DNA of 64,000 bases from Vibrio vulnificus NBRC 15645 = ATCC 27562 (GCF_002224265.1 NZ_CP012882.1:1-64000); one strand, 5' to 3'. Counted from the first letter of the stretch, positions 17,110 through 27,192 are shown. Made by a program: numbers and translations. The notes: generated from the sequence alone by a model not told the origin.

Positions 17110-18814
17110 GATTGACCCTCGGAATGTCTGTTTGACTCGATCCCATCAAACGCTTCAGTACTTCGTTCTTTTCGCCATACAGCTTAACTCGGCCTTCAGA
17201 GAGATAGAGCAGACGATCCATATTTCTCATCGTGCTCGGATTATGAGCGATAACGATCACGGTGGCTTTTTGATTTTTTAAGTGAGTAATGACATTTTGA
17301 TACGCCGCTTCTCCTTCACCATCTAGGTTTGAATTCGCTTCGTCCAATATCACGACCGATGGGTCATCATAGATGGCTCTCGCCAACGCAACTCTCTGCC
17401 TTTCTCCACCAGATAACCCTCTCCCACCTTCTCCTATCTCAAAATCGTAACCTTTCGGCTTCTTGAGTATCATTTCATGGCAACCCGCCAGTTGAGCGGC
17501 CCGTATTACTTTTTCTGGCTGCTCTATTTTGAGTCGGGCGATATTTTCTCTGATGGTTCCGGGGAATAACTCTATTTCTTGAGACAAGTACCCTACATGC
17601 CTTCCCAAATCTTCTGATGCCCAGAGAGAAACATCCATTCCATCTAAGGTCACCTTTCCTGCTAAGGGCTTGATATTACCGACCAATAACTTAGCCAGCG
17701 TTGATTTCCCTGTGCCCGAAGGGCCGATAATACCAACCGCACAACCAGGAGGAATGGAAAATTGAGCGCCAGAGAGAACTGGCTCAGCAACACCGGGATG
17801 ACGATAAGAAACGTTAGCTAACTCGAAATGCCCTCTGGGTCTGGGCAATGGCATATTGAGTTCATCAACCTGAACTTTGTCACTGATTTCTTTCAATCGA
17901 CCATAAGCACTTTTAGCGAGGGATGCCGAACGCCAAGTCGTAATCGCTTGCTCCATTGGGGAGAGAGCTCTTCCCATCAAAATTGAGGCAGCAATCATGG
18001 CACCTGCGGTTATTTCATGCTCAATCACTAACCATGCCCCGCCACCTAGAAGTAAAATTTGTAGGCCACTACGAATGAACTTAGAAATATTGGCAATAAG
18101 GATTGAACGACTTACCGCATTATCTTCAACCACTTGCGTTTGCTGATTGTACTGATACCAATTCCTGAGGTAGTCATTCATCATCCCCATCGCAAGCATA
18201 GAATCGGCATTTTGTGCCGCGGTTTCTGCGTTAGCGATGGCGTTAACCGCTCGGTTATCACTATCGAGTGCCGCTTTACGAATCGCAAACTCATTAAATA
18301 AGCCTAAAGACAATAGAGTAAACGCGCCCCCTAAAGCGATTTGTCCTAAGACAGGGTGCAGCATATAAACGAAGAAAACGAACAGTGGTGTCCAAGGAGC
18401 GTCAAGCAAAGGGTAAAGCGAAGATCCACTAAAAAAAGATTTAAGCGTCTGCAAATCTCTCAATACCTGCGCAGTATAATTACGCCCAGTGTGTGTTTTA
18501 AAATGAACGGTTTGTCTTAACATTAGGCTAGAGAGACGGTTATCAATCCAAAAGCCAAAGCGTTTGCTAATATGTGCCCGTACCACTTCAAGTGCAGACA
18601 TAGTTAATAAAGCCAACAGAACAATGACGGTCAGCAAAACCAATGTATCAACGGAGTATGACGAAATCACTCGGTTGTAAATTTGAAGCATGTAAATGGG
18701 TATAGAAAGTACAAGAATATTGATAAAAAAACTAAAAAAAAGTGACCATACAAATAGTGTTCTTAGTTTCTTCTTCACTTCCTTAAACGCGGAATTTTGC
18801 AAATTACTACCCAC
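17102..18814 (-). CDS. cabB: Type I secretion ABC transporter (PrtD type), CabB
   Basis: This is the inner-membrane exporter ATPase for CabA. It has 570 residues: a membrane domain with about six segments (residues 20-310), then the ATPase domain with Walker A GPSGTGKST, signature LSGGERQR, Walker B VVILDEA and the switch His in VIAHN. It lacks an N-terminal peptidase C39 or C39-like domain, as in PrtD-type exporters of RTX substrates with uncleaved C-terminal signals. That fits CabA, whose gene ends 44 bases upstream. Confidence 0.94.
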   Translation of the reverse strand: MGSNLQNSAFKEVKKKLRTLFVWSLFFSFFINILVLSIPIYMLQIYNRVISSYSVDTLVLLTVIVLLALLTMSALEVVRAHISKRFGFWIDNRLSSLMLRQTVHFKTHTGRNYTAQVLRDLQTLKSFFSGSSLYPLLDAPWTPLFVFFVYMLHPVLGQIALGGAFTLLSLGLFNEFAIRKAALDSDNRAVNAIANAETAAQNADSMLAMGMMNDYLRNWYQYNQQTQVVEDNAVSRSILIANISKFIRSGLQILLLGGGAWLVIEHEITAGAMIAASILMGRALSPMEQAITTWRSASLAKSAYGRLKEISDKVQVDELNMPLPRPRGHFELANVSYRHPGVAEPVLSGAQFSIPPGCAVGIIGPSGTGKSTLAKLLVGNIKPLAGKVTLDGMDVSLWASEDLGRHVGYLSQEIELFPGTIRENIARLKIEQPEKVIRAAQLAGCHEMILKKPKGYDFEIGEGGRGLSGGERQRVALARAIYDDPSVVILDEANSNLDGEGEAAYQNVITHLKNQKATVIVIAHNPSTMRNMDRLLYLSEGRVKLYGEKNEVLKRLMGSSQTDIPRVNHG

Positions 18815-18858
18815 CTAGAAGTAGTGCTACGCAAAACGTAGCACTATTTATCTCTAAT

Positions 18859-19431
18859 TTAGAATTGGAACATGTCATCCGCATGAGCGACAAAATCTGC
18901 TTCTGTCACACCAATCAACTTCACGGTAAATGCTCCACCATCGGAAAGAACTAGGTTACCCACTGCATCATAGCTTACTGACAGATCATCCACTGAATGA
19001 ATCGTGGCACTGTCGATACGTACTGTGTCCTCACCAATAGTGAAATCCACCACTTTAGCCGTACCGTGTCCGTCAAACTTATCGGTAAAAATAAATTTGT
19101 CGGCGCCTTTTCCACCAATCAGGACATTGTCACCAGAGCCAGCAACCAAAATATCGTTATCTAGGCCACCATTCATATGGTTGTTACCATAAAGACCAAG
19201 TAATAAGTCATCCCCTGATCCGCCGCCAAGATAGTCATCCCCTAGCCCAGCTTTGAGGATGTCATTACCTCGTCCACCAACTAATCTATCATCGCCAGCC
19301 CCGCCGATAATTAGATCATTACCGCCGCCACCAACGATATTGTCGTTATCACCATGTCCTACGAACTTGTCATCGCTACCAGTATAGTTACTAAGAACAT
19401 CTACATCTGCAGTTCCAGAATAAACAGCCAT
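18859..19431 (-). CDS. cabA: CabA-like secreted calcium-binding RTX matrix protein
   Basis: This is a small secreted protein of 190 residues. Residues about 20-115 hold roughly nine glycine- and aspartate-rich nonapeptide units (GGAGDDRLV, GGRGNDILK, GGSGDDLLL and similar), the parallel beta-roll that binds calcium. A C-terminal domain (about 118-190) holds the uncleaved type I export signal, ending DDMFQF. There is no Sec signal peptide and no enzymatic domain, so it is structural. In V. vulnificus, CabA is a biofilm matrix protein needed for rugose colonies, exported by CabBC; position and size match. A leader of at least 280 bases precedes it. Confidence 0.92.
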   Translation of the reverse strand: MAVYSGTADVDVLSNYTGSDDKFVGHGDNDNIVGGGGNDLIIGGAGDDRLVGGRGNDILKAGLGDDYLGGGSGDDLLLGLYGNNHMNGGLDNDILVAGSGDNVLIGGKGADKFIFTDKFDGHGTAKVVDFTIGEDTVRIDSATIHSVDDLSVSYDAVGNLVLSDGGAFTVKLIGVTEADFVAHADDMFQF

Positions 19432-19718
19432 TTTTTTATCCCTCTTTTTGATTCCATTATTGGATATAGAACGTTATCGTTAAACAACATCTGACTTCAC
19501 TACTTCAAGACATCAGAAGTATATGAAAGCTCATGCTCTATATGAGTTTGATTTTCGGTTGAGTTTTCACTCACCGAATAAGGAATCAATTACCAGGTTC
19601 ATACTTTTCAACACTTATTCATGATAAAACAAACAGTTATTGCTAGTACTCTATATGATTAATAATGCTCGGTAACCTATAGAATTCGATAAACTATAGA
19701 AATAGTGGCCTGGTGGTT
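19432..19718 (-). promoter_or_regulatory. cabA upstream region with a long hairpin
   Basis: This gap between the regulator gene and cabA is AT-rich. It holds a hairpin at 19554-19578: TTCGG and CCGAA, TGAGT and ACTCA, a four-base loop and one bulged base. A weaker CTCAT/ATGAG pair lies near 19530. Either could be part of the cabA leader or a binding site for the LuxR-type regulators encoded upstream. The promoter itself was not located with confidence. Confidence 0.5.
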
Positions 19719-20378
19719 TTACAAATTTCGTTTTGCCCACGCAGTTGCCTGTGTTCGGTTTTTTACATCAATCTTTCGGAAAATATTATAAAGATGAGAT
19801 TTAATCGTGTGCTCGCTGATAAAAAGAGAATCCGCAATTTCCATATTCGAACCACCTGCCTTAAGAAATTGTAATACTTGAATTTCTCTTCTGGTTAGCT
19901 CGATATCTAACTGTGGTTCTTCCTTCTTCGCTCCACCTTTTTCTTCATAATATGAGATAAGTTGCATCATTAATCTTCTCGGGAGCCAATTATCCCCTCG
20001 AGCGATCGCTTCAATCCCGCGACACAACTTATCTATGTTATCTTTTGCACCAAATACACCTTTAATGTAAGGCCATTTGATCAACTCTTCCGGCTCTAAG
20101 TCTTCCAGTAGATTCAGAAGTATTGTCCCTCTCAGATCACTCCTATTTTTGATAATATCAATATTATCCATTGATATATCCACAGAAAGATCAACAAGCA
20201 GAATACTTTCAGCATTTATTCTCTCTTTCGAGATTGGTTTCTTTGCATCAAGAATTTCAATTGTCATCCCAGTTTCAGCCATCAGAATATTTTTTAGATT
20301 CTCACTCTGAAGGCTTTGTTGAGTGACTAATACAATCGTTGTGTCTGCCATATTACAACCCATACTGAAACGTCTCAT
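19719..20378 (-). CDS. VpsT/CsgD-type LuxR regulator with variant c-di-GMP motif (WLPR)
   Basis: This is a transcription regulator of up to 219 residues. The N-terminal half is a receiver-like domain without the usual phosphorylation pocket. The C-terminal half (about 150-210) is a LuxR helix-turn-helix (LTRREIQVLQFL, SNMEIADSLFISEHTIKSHL). In VpsT the motif W(F/L/M)(T/S)R binds c-di-GMP; here the aligned residues are WLPR, with Pro in place of Thr/Ser. It lies just upstream of cabABC on the same strand. This and the next gene probably correspond to BrpT and BrpS, but I cannot say which is which. The start may instead be the ATG at 20363 or 20351. Confidence 0.88.
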   Translation of the reverse strand: MRRFSMGCNMADTTIVLVTQQSLQSENLKNILMAETGMTIEILDAKKPISKERINAESILLVDLSVDISMDNIDIIKNRSDLRGTILLNLLEDLEPEELIKWPYIKGVFGAKDNIDKLCRGIEAIARGDNWLPRRLMMQLISYYEEKGGAKKEEPQLDIELTRREIQVLQFLKAGGSNMEIADSLFISEHTIKSHLYNIFRKIDVKNRTQATAWAKRNL

Positions 20379-20572
20379 TCTAAAATTTTATACTTCATAC
20401 TATTTTTGTTTTAAGAAGCACTCAGCTAATCGCAAAGTGCTAGAGACAACTTTAAGGCTGTTTTATTCACTTTTAAAATACTAATTAAGTAAAAGTGAAT
20501 CTAAAATTTATTCATCTCATATGTGATACATTGATATCAGGAATGGTATATTTTTGTGATTAGCCGGCGGGA

Positions 20573-21247
20573 TTAGATCGTAGAGGATGTGGGAGAAAGA
20601 TGTTCCTTAGCCCAAATTAGGGCCTGAACTCTATTTTTAACATCAATCTTTTTAAAGATGTTGTGTAAATGCGTTTTCACTGTGTTTTCTCTAACAAAGA
20701 GCTTTCGTGCAATTTGTTGATTTGAATTCCCCAATGATAAAAGGGTTATTATTTGCTGCTCTCGTTTCGTCAACTTTGTAGATACGGTTTTTGAGATAGG
20801 TTTACTGTGCTGACGCAAAGTTGAAATAAATTCTTGTGATATTTTACGACTAAACCACATATCACCCGACAGGATCTTGTCAATTCCTAGTTCTAAAGTA
20901 CTAATATCATCAGATAAATAAAATATTCCAGTCAACGAACGCCAAATACATAATTCTTCAATACTAATGTTATTTTGGCAATTAATCAGCACCTCTTGAA
21001 CTTCTGAAAAGTTTTCATCTATAAAATTCAAATATGAAGAATAAAAATCCTCTTCAACAACACTATAATCGACAAGAATTGCCTTGATCGAAGAGTAACT
21101 CGTCGTTCGTTCATCTAACTCTTTTGGAGTGAGTAGATGAACGACCATATTGAGTTTTTTCTCAAGAATTTCTTTTAGCAGTGAGGATTGCAGACTGTCT
21201 TCCGTAATCAATATCACTTCCTTGTTTTGACTCTCCATGCTCCTCAC
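20573..21247 (-). CDS. VpsT/CsgD-type LuxR regulator with canonical c-di-GMP motif (WFSR)
   Basis: This is a second LuxR-type regulator, 224 residues (222 if started at ATG 21238; 21247 is a GTG). It is clearly paralogous to the downstream gene: same receiver-like N-terminal half, same C-terminal helix-turn-helix (LTKREQQIITLLSLGNSNQQIARKL is the helix region). Here the c-di-GMP motif is canonical, WFSR, in the same position before the linker. It is AT-rich relative to flanking genes. A 194-base gap separates it from the other regulator, so each may have its own promoter. It is a likely controller of brp and cab transcription in response to c-di-GMP. Confidence 0.88.
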   Translation of the reverse strand: MRSMESQNKEVILITEDSLQSSLLKEILEKKLNMVVHLLTPKELDERTTSYSSIKAILVDYSVVEEDFYSSYLNFIDENFSEVQEVLINCQNNISIEELCIWRSLTGIFYLSDDISTLELGIDKILSGDMWFSRKISQEFISTLRQHSKPISKTVSTKLTKREQQIITLLSLGNSNQQIARKLFVRENTVKTHLHNIFKKIDVKNRVQALIWAKEHLSPTSSTI

Positions 21248-21378
21248 AGCCCTTTATTCATCAGTTTAGCTGAGCATAAAATTTAGGCTCACAGCCAATA
21301 AAGTCAAGTATGAAAAAAAGACCGAGTAAAGCAAAAGTCTGAGATAAAGTAACGGGCAATAGTATGAAAAGCATGAAA

Positions 21379-21400
21379 AAGGGAAGCTTGCGCTTCCCTT
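21379..21400 (-). terminator. Terminator of the small-protein gene at 21414
   Basis: AAGGGAAGC (21379-21387) pairs with GCTTCCCTT (21392-21400) around a four-base loop. On the minus strand it is followed by a T-run. Confidence 0.85.
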
Positions 21401-21413
21401 AATTTTGAGGGGG

Positions 21414-21614
21414 TTAGTGAATCGGTGTTTCACCTTTTTGAGCATATTTACCAAAGTAATGCTCTAATACTTCAGGAGTCAGTTTTCCTTCGGCTTCCAG
21501 TCGCTTAAGCTCAGCAGCAATCTGCTTTTGCTCTTCAATCGACGGTAATTTCACTTCCGGCTCTTGACTGGCCTCTTCAGACATCATCTGCAATTCTTTT
21601 TCAAAATCACTCAT
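21414..21614 (-). CDS. Small conserved hypothetical protein
   Basis: This is a 66-residue acidic, helical protein starting MSDFEKELQMMSEEA, with no membrane segment or signal. I start at ATG 21614, eight bases after AGGT; an in-frame GTG lies two codons earlier. The middle (SIEEQKQIAAELKRLEAEG) should form one amphipathic helix. It follows the MCP gene on the same strand with a 47-base gap and ends before a strong terminator, so the two may form one transcript. I do not recognise the family and propose no function. Confidence 0.75.
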   Translation of the reverse strand: MSDFEKELQMMSEEASQEPEVKLPSIEEQKQIAAELKRLEAEGKLTPEVLEHYFGKYAQKGETPIH

Positions 21615-21661
21615 TTTCACTTACCTAAAAATGTCAAAACTGTGAAGGATTCTACCTAAGT

Positions 21662-23575
21662 TTACAGTTTGAAGCTACCCACCATACTATCGAGACGACG
21701 CGACAACTCACGCAGCTCTTGACTTGCATCGGCCAACTCTTCTGCTGTGCTTGTCGTTACTTCATTGATGGCATTGATTTCTTCTATGTTCTGATTAATG
21801 GTATGAACCACGGTAGATTGCTCTTCCGTTGCGGTCGCCACTTGCGTATTGCGATCTGAAATATCAGCAATACGCTCAGAGATGCTCATCAGTACATTAA
21901 CCGCTTCGTCTGTCGCACCAACGCCCTCAAAGGTGACCGCTTTACCTGCGTCCATCGCCGAAACTGCATCTTTGGCATCGTTTTGTAACTGGTTGATCAT
22001 CTTTTGAATTTCTTCGGTGGAATCTGCCGTTCGACTTGCTAAGTTACGCACTTCGTCAGCAACAACAGCAAAGCCACGCCCTTGCTCGCCCGCACGGGCC
22101 GCTTCGATTGCCGCATTCAACGCCAGCAAATTGGTTTGATCCGAAATATCTCGAATAACATCAAGAATGGAGCCAATTTCTTGTGTTGTTGTCGCTAACT
22201 GCGATACTACTTGGCTCGTGGTTTCGACATCATCTGCAAGACGCGAAATGACGTTCTTCGCTTTTGTCACCACCTCTCGACCAAGTTGCGTATTGTCAGA
22301 GGCTTGATTCGCTGTATCTGCGGCCGTTGCTGCGTTCGAGGCGATTTCGCTGATGGTTGCGCCCATCTGATTGATGGCCGTCACCACTTGAATCGTCTGA
22401 TCTCGCTGTTCTTGGCTGTTGTCGTGCGTCGTTGCCGCTTTCGATGAGACCGTTTCAGCCGCGCTATTGAGCGAGTTACTGGTCGCTGCCACTTCTTTCA
22501 TCGTGGTATGAATTTTCTCGATAAATCCATTGAAGCCCATCGAGAGCTGAGCGATTTCATCTTTCCCTTTGATGTCAATGCGCTGCGCGAGATCGCCATC
22601 CCCTCGACCTAGGTCGGTGAAACGTTCAGCAATTTGTTGGATAGGTTTGGTAATACTGTTCGCGAGGATCACGCCCATGAAAATAAAGACAGCTGCCACA
22701 ACTAAGGTCGTAATCAGCATTTGTTGCGCGGCGGCATCAAGGTCAGCAAAGACTTCATCCACAGGCACAATACCAACCACGTACCAGTTCATCGACGGCA
22801 CATAGGCACTCGCGACGAAAACACGCTCACCATCGACTTCGGTTTCAAAGACCACGTCTTGCTGCTTGTTTAGCAGCGATGAAGGATTCTCTGCAACATA
22901 GCTAGAAAGAGGTTTACCGACGGCTTGTCTGTCTTTGTGGATTTGAATGTTACCTTGGCTGTCGACAAGGAACACGTAACCGGTTTTTTCAATCTTGAAA
23001 CTGTTCAGTTTGCTGACCATTTCATCCATCGATTTAGACACACCAGACATGGTGAATCCCGATAGGTGTTGATAGTTGGCAAACATTTTCACTTCACCAT
23101 TGGCTTCGGTAAAGATGCTCACCATTGTCGCCTGACCTGAGTTAGTGAAGCCGAAAAACCAACCATCCTGTGATTGAGTAAGCTGACGCAAGAAGCCATT
23201 TTGGTTCCAGTAATACGCCGTTTTTCTATTGGCCACCGACGCATCGTTCAAGCGGTATTGATCTTTGACGTTATTGAGTTGCTGCACCAACTTCGTTTGC
23301 CCTTCAGGGTTTTCCGTTTGTACGACGCTTTCGCGAACAAATTCGTTCTTCGCTAACTGCTCTGCCGCAGACAAGAGTTGCGATACATCTTTATCAACTT
23401 GCAAGTTAATCTGGCTCAAGATCAATGGCAATTCGATATCAACAAGACGATGGCTAATCACTTCACGTGATTGTTTTTGCGCCATAAAACCGAGAATGAT
23501 GGTGGATGCAAGCACAGCAAAGGTTATCCCAAGGACAACTTTTTGCTTAATGCTCAAAGAGTTAAGATTAATCAT
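21662..23575 (-). CDS. Methyl-accepting chemotaxis protein, dCache type
   Basis: This is a chemoreceptor of 637 residues. The start ATG 23575 follows AAAGG by seven bases. It has TM1 near residues 10-30, a periplasmic dCache ligand domain (about 35-280; note [22 protein letters not shown] and [15 protein letters not shown]), and TM2 near 290-312. A HAMP domain follows ([22 protein letters not shown]), then a signalling hairpin tip with the conserved [24 protein letters not shown] sequence. No C-terminal pentapeptide for CheR is seen. The ligand is unknown; dCache receptors often sense amino acids or other small metabolites. Confidence 0.95.
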   Translation of the reverse strand: MINLNSLSIKQKVVLGITFAVLASTIILGFMAQKQSREVISHRLVDIELPLILSQINLQVDKDVSQLLSAAEQLAKNEFVRESVVQTENPEGQTKLVQQLNNVKDQYRLNDASVANRKTAYYWNQNGFLRQLTQSQDGWFFGFTNSGQATMVSIFTEANGEVKMFANYQHLSGFTMSGVSKSMDEMVSKLNSFKIEKTGYVFLVDSQGNIQIHKDRQAVGKPLSSYVAENPSSLLNKQQDVVFETEVDGERVFVASAYVPSMNWYVVGIVPVDEVFADLDAAAQQMLITTLVVAAVFIFMGVILANSITKPIQQIAERFTDLGRGDGDLAQRIDIKGKDEIAQLSMGFNGFIEKIHTTMKEVAATSNSLNSAAETVSSKAATTHDNSQEQRDQTIQVVTAINQMGATISEIASNAATAADTANQASDNTQLGREVVTKAKNVISRLADDVETTSQVVSQLATTTQEIGSILDVIRDISDQTNLLALNAAIEAARAGEQGRGFAVVADEVRNLASRTADSTEEIQKMINQLQNDAKDAVSAMDAGKAVTFEGVGATDEAVNVLMSISERIADISDRNTQVATATEEQSTVVHTINQNIEEINAINEVTTSTAEELADASQELRELSRRLDSMVGSFKL

Positions 23576-23874
23576 ATTTGGACCTTTAACAAGAATCACT
23601 TATTGTGGGTAATGCGCGATAAAGCAATACAAAAAGCGCAAAAATATAACATATATTTTGTTACATTCTTATGGGTATAGCTTATATCGGCCAAACAAAC
23701 CCAAACTGAAGCAAAATCTTTCTTCACGATCACACTTCATCCTTGGAAGAAAAGTCTCGCGACTTCCCTTGAAACGCAAGCCTTTCACCCTCATGTGCTA
23801 ATTTGTCGCTAACCATGGAACTTTCTTGGCTTTTTACGACCCAAGAAACCAAAACCAACCGAAGTAGTAGAATC
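23576..23874. other. Gap between the MCP and MoxR genes
   Basis: This is an AT-rich intergenic region that should hold the divergent promoters of the MCP gene and the MoxR operon. No hairpin or known operator stood out. In-frame start codons for the MoxR gene exist within it (23803, 23815), but family length favours the later start. Confidence 0.5.
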
Positions 23875-24831
23875 ATGCAACAACGTAGTTTTGATGCCTT
23901 AGCTAACTATTTACAGTCTCAAATCGTTGGCCAACCTGAATTAGTCAAACAGTTACTCATCGCGCTTCTTGCGGACGGACACATCTTAGTAGAGGGGCCT
24001 CCAGGTCTCGCTAAAACACGAGCCGTGAAAGCGCTATCAGAGTGCATTGAGGGTAATTTTCACCGTATCCAGTTTACCCCCGATCTCTTGCCTGCAGATT
24101 TAACGGGCACCGATATTTTCCGCCCAGAAAAAGGCGATTTTAAGTTTCAAGCTGGCCCTATCTTCAATCATTTGATCCTTGCCGATGAAATCAACCGAGC
24201 TCCGGCCAAAGTACAGGCCGCAATGCTCGAAGCCATGGCGGAAGGACAAGTCACCGCAGGACGAAATACCTATCCACTCCCAGAGCTGTTTTTGGTGATG
24301 GCAACACAAAACCCCATTGAGCAAGAAGGTACTTATCCTCTTCCAGAAGCCCAGCTTGACCGATTTTTGTTGCATCTTAATGTCGATTATCCAGACGCAG
24401 CTCATGAGCTGGCGATTTTGCGCATCAATCGCGGTGAAGCTAAAGGAGAACAGGCACCTGAAAAGCCTTTAGTCACACAACAAGAGATCTTTTCAGCCCG
24501 TCAAGAGGTGCTGAATATTCAAATGGCCGAGTCACTTGAGCACTATTTAGTGCGATTGGTGATGGCAACTCGCCAACCTTCTCACTACAACGGCGAACTT
24601 GCAGAATGGATTAGCATGGGAGTCAGCCCTCGCGCAACGATTGCCCTTGACCGATGTGCACGAGCGTATGCTTGGCTAGATGGACGTGACTATGTCACTC
24701 CAGGCGATATTCAGACAATGGCTTATCCTGTATTGAGACATCGCTTGCTGCTCTCCTACCGAGCTCAAGCGGAAGGGATTTCGGCCAACCAAGTGATCGA
24801 TAAGCTGATTAGTTTAGTGGGAAGCGCCTAA
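23875..24831 (+). CDS. MoxR-family AAA+ ATPase
   Basis: This is a cytoplasmic AAA+ chaperone-like ATPase, 318 residues from ATG 23875, the usual MoxR length (longer in-frame starts exist upstream). Its Walker A is GPPGLAKT, the typical MoxR variant; Walker B is LILADEINRAP; sensor and arginine-finger regions follow (ATQNPIEQEGTYPLPEAQLDRF). It starts an operon with DUF58, DUF4381 and two VWA proteins. In such MoxR-VWA clusters the ATPase is thought to act on VWA proteins or their partners, helping maturation of envelope complexes or stress tolerance. The client here is unknown. Confidence 0.93.
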   Translation: MQQRSFDALANYLQSQIVGQPELVKQLLIALLADGHILVEGPPGLAKTRAVKALSECIEGNFHRIQFTPDLLPADLTGTDIFRPEKGDFKFQAGPIFNHLILADEINRAPAKVQAAMLEAMAEGQVTAGRNTYPLPELFLVMATQNPIEQEGTYPLPEAQLDRFLLHLNVDYPDAAHELAILRINRGEAKGEQAPEKPLVTQQEIFSARQEVLNIQMAESLEHYLVRLVMATRQPSHYNGELAEWISMGVSPRATIALDRCARAYAWLDGRDYVTPGDIQTMAYPVLRHRLLLSYRAQAEGISANQVIDKLISLVGSA

Positions 24832-24834
24832 GCC

Positions 24835-25752
24835 ATGACCCCCGTTACATTGCCACCTCATTGCAATGGCGTGGCGTTATCGCTAGAAGAGTTGCTTTGC
24901 TACCAGAGCCAAGCCGTGCGCTGGATCCCTCCTGCCCGCAGCGTTTGGTCACATCTAAGTGGTGGCCATGCTAGCCGTGTTCGTGGGAGAGGCATGGATT
25001 TTGAAGAGGTTCGTCAGTACCAACAAGGTGACGATATTCGCAGTATCGATTGGCGAGTCACAGCCCGCACTGGTAAAGCGCACACTAAACTCTTTAGCGA
25101 AGACAAAGAACAAGCGGTGATCCTGTATTTGGATCTCAACAGCAGTATGTTTTTTGGTTCACGATACGTCTACAAATCTGTCCAAGCAGCGCATTTAGCC
25201 AGTGTAATTCTGTGGACGACATTGGCAAAAAAAGATCGCTTCGGCGCCATGATTGACGACGGCAAAACCTTATTCGAACATAAACCATCAGCCTTAGTGC
25301 GTAACGGTTTGGCTTTTCTCAATCAATTGACTCAACGTCATAATGAACAGCTGGGGCGAGCCACTGAAAGTCGACTCCCTTTCAGTCAAACCATTGAGAG
25401 GCTTAAACGGATGTCACCCAAAGGGTGTGAGATAATTTTTATCAGCGATTTCATCAAAATGAATGAGCAAGAGCTAAACCAAATCACACAGCTTAGACAA
25501 CACAATAATTTGAGGCTGGTACAGCTTTATGACCCTTTGGAGCAGGGTGAAACCCGTTATCGAGGAAGTGTGCTCGCCAGTGATGGCCAACATTCTCGAT
25601 GGTTTGATTTCGGTTCCAAAAAGCAAAAATTGGCTTTGAAGAACAACTTCGACCAACATCAACAATCTTTACGGCTGTTAAGTTATCGTAATGGAATACC
25701 GTTTAGCACCTTATCGAGTGCTGAATCTCTTATCAACCAATTATCCGTGTAA
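24835..25752 (+). CDS. DUF58 protein of the MoxR/Bat operon
   Basis: This is a 305-residue soluble protein. The DUF58 signature is clear: FEEVRQYQQGDDIRSIDWRV followed by ARTGKAHTKLF, then a VWA-like domain (VILYLDLNSSMFFG, about residues 98-111). It starts three bases after the moxR stop, so it is co-translated. DUF58 proteins always accompany MoxR ATPases in such operons; their biochemical role is not established. No signal peptide or membrane segment is seen. Confidence 0.92.
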   Translation: MTPVTLPPHCNGVALSLEELLCYQSQAVRWIPPARSVWSHLSGGHASRVRGRGMDFEEVRQYQQGDDIRSIDWRVTARTGKAHTKLFSEDKEQAVILYLDLNSSMFFGSRYVYKSVQAAHLASVILWTTLAKKDRFGAMIDDGKTLFEHKPSALVRNGLAFLNQLTQRHNEQLGRATESRLPFSQTIERLKRMSPKGCEIIFISDFIKMNEQELNQITQLRQHNNLRLVQLYDPLEQGETRYRGSVLASDGQHSRWFDFGSKKQKLALKNNFDQHQQSLRLLSYRNGIPFSTLSSAESLINQLSV

Positions 25753-25757
25753 TAATA

Positions 25758-26228
25758 ATGACAACAAATTCAACACCTTTAGAGCTGCAACCTCTGATTT
25801 TACCTGCTGTCCCATCTTGGTTTCCTCTTGCTTGGGGATGGTGGGCTTCTTTCGCCAGCGTTGTTGTGGCTTTACTGCTTTTAACTGCCTTCTTTTTGTG
25901 GCGAAAAAAACGTCTCAAAGCAAAGCGTGCAGCACTCAAATTGTTTGTTAAACCCATCACGCCACATACGCCTTCGTCAGCCATCGAACTGCTAAGGCAA
26001 GCCGCGCTTTGTTACTACCCACGAGAAGCGATCGCGTCGCTGCATGGTGAGCAGTGGTACCAATTTCTTGACTTACAACTGGGTGAAACTCGTTTTAGCG
26101 ACAAAATGCCGTTATGGCAGGCTGCGCTCTATCAGAACAAACACGGTGAGCATGACAGTGAGCTGGTCAACGATTGTTTAGTCTGGGTGGAAAAAGCACT
26201 CCCACCTAAGCGAGGTATGCGTGGCTGA
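25758..26228 (+). CDS. DUF4381 membrane protein of the MoxR/Bat operon
   Basis: This is a 156-residue protein with one membrane segment (about 29-48, WWASFASVVVALLLLTAFFLW) flanked by a proline-rich N-terminus and a basic then soluble C-terminal domain. It lies between the DUF58 and first VWA genes, the standard position of DUF4381 members. It overlaps the next gene by eight bases. It may anchor the VWA proteins at the inner membrane; that is an inference from gene order. Confidence 0.85.
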   Translation: MTTNSTPLELQPLILPAVPSWFPLAWGWWASFASVVVALLLLTAFFLWRKKRLKAKRAALKLFVKPITPHTPSSAIELLRQAALCYYPREAIASLHGEQWYQFLDLQLGETRFSDKMPLWQAALYQNKHGEHDSELVNDCLVWVEKALPPKRGMRG

Positions 26229-27184
26229 AGGGTTTGAATTCCTCTGGTGGTGGGCGTTCTTTCTGCTTCCACTGCCATTTTTGGCCTATCACTGGCTGCC
26301 ACAAGTCAGCAACAAGAACACATTGCGCCTCGCCTATCTGCCGAAAGAGATTGAGGCTGCAGGCGTAAAAAACAAATTCAGCAAACTGGTTACTTTACTT
26401 ATTTGGTGCAGCCTGATTGTGGCTTCCGCAAGGCCAGTGTGGTTTGGTGAGCCTATTGAGCACTTCCCAGAGTATCGTGATCTCATGCTCGTTGTGGATC
26501 TCTCTGGCTCTATGCAGCAAGAAGACATCTTGCAAGAGGGTGATTACATTGATCGCTTGCGTGCCGTCAAAAACGTGGTGACTCAGTTCATTGAGCAGCG
26601 CCAAGGTGACAGGCTGGGCCTAGTATTGTTCGCTGATCATGCGTATTTGCAAACGCCCTTGACCGCAGATAGACAAACCGTGGCTAATCAACTCAATCAG
26701 ACCATCATCGGCCTGATCGGGCAAAAAACCGCAATTGGAGATGGACTTGCTTTAGCCACCAAAACCTTTGTCGACAGTGAGGCGCCGCAACGAGTGGTCA
26801 TTCTGCTCAGTGACGGCAGCAACACCGCTGGCACACTTGACCCCATCGAAGCCGCAAACATCGCCAAGAAATATGGCGTGAAAATTTACACCATCGGGAT
26901 TGGCGCTGGTGAAATGGAAGTGAAGCAGTTTTTCATGACGCGAAAGGTTAATACCTCGGCAGATCTTGATGAAAAAACACTGACGAAAATTGCCACAATG
27001 ACGGGTGGCCAATATTTCCGAGCCCGCGACGCGCAAGAGCTACAGACAATCTATCAAGCGATCAATCAGCTTGAACCCGTCTCTAAAGACGCACAAGTTT
27101 GGCGCCCTCAACAAGAGTGGTTTGTTTATCCTTTGAGTTTCGCTTTCGTGTTATCCATCTTATTGTTTGTATTACGGAGAAATC

Positions 27185-27192
<8 letters not shown>
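26221..27192 (+). CDS. VWA-domain membrane protein (BatA type)
   Basis: This is a 323-residue inner-membrane protein starting at GTG 26221, overlapping the previous gene. It has hydrophobic segments near residues 8-25 and 56-72, a periplasmic VWA domain with the MIDAS motif DLSGS (VVDLSGSMQQED near residue 90), and a C-terminal membrane segment (about 300-318). The MIDAS binds a divalent metal and usually a partner protein. Bat proteins are linked to oxygen tolerance and envelope stress in other bacteria; that role has not been shown here. It overlaps the next gene by eight bases. Confidence 0.92.

Noticed and set aside
15769-18814. RTX toxin or bacteriocin export system
   Set aside because: The only nearby substrate is a 190-residue protein made of calcium-binding repeats without a toxic or enzymatic domain, and the exporter lacks a C39 peptidase.
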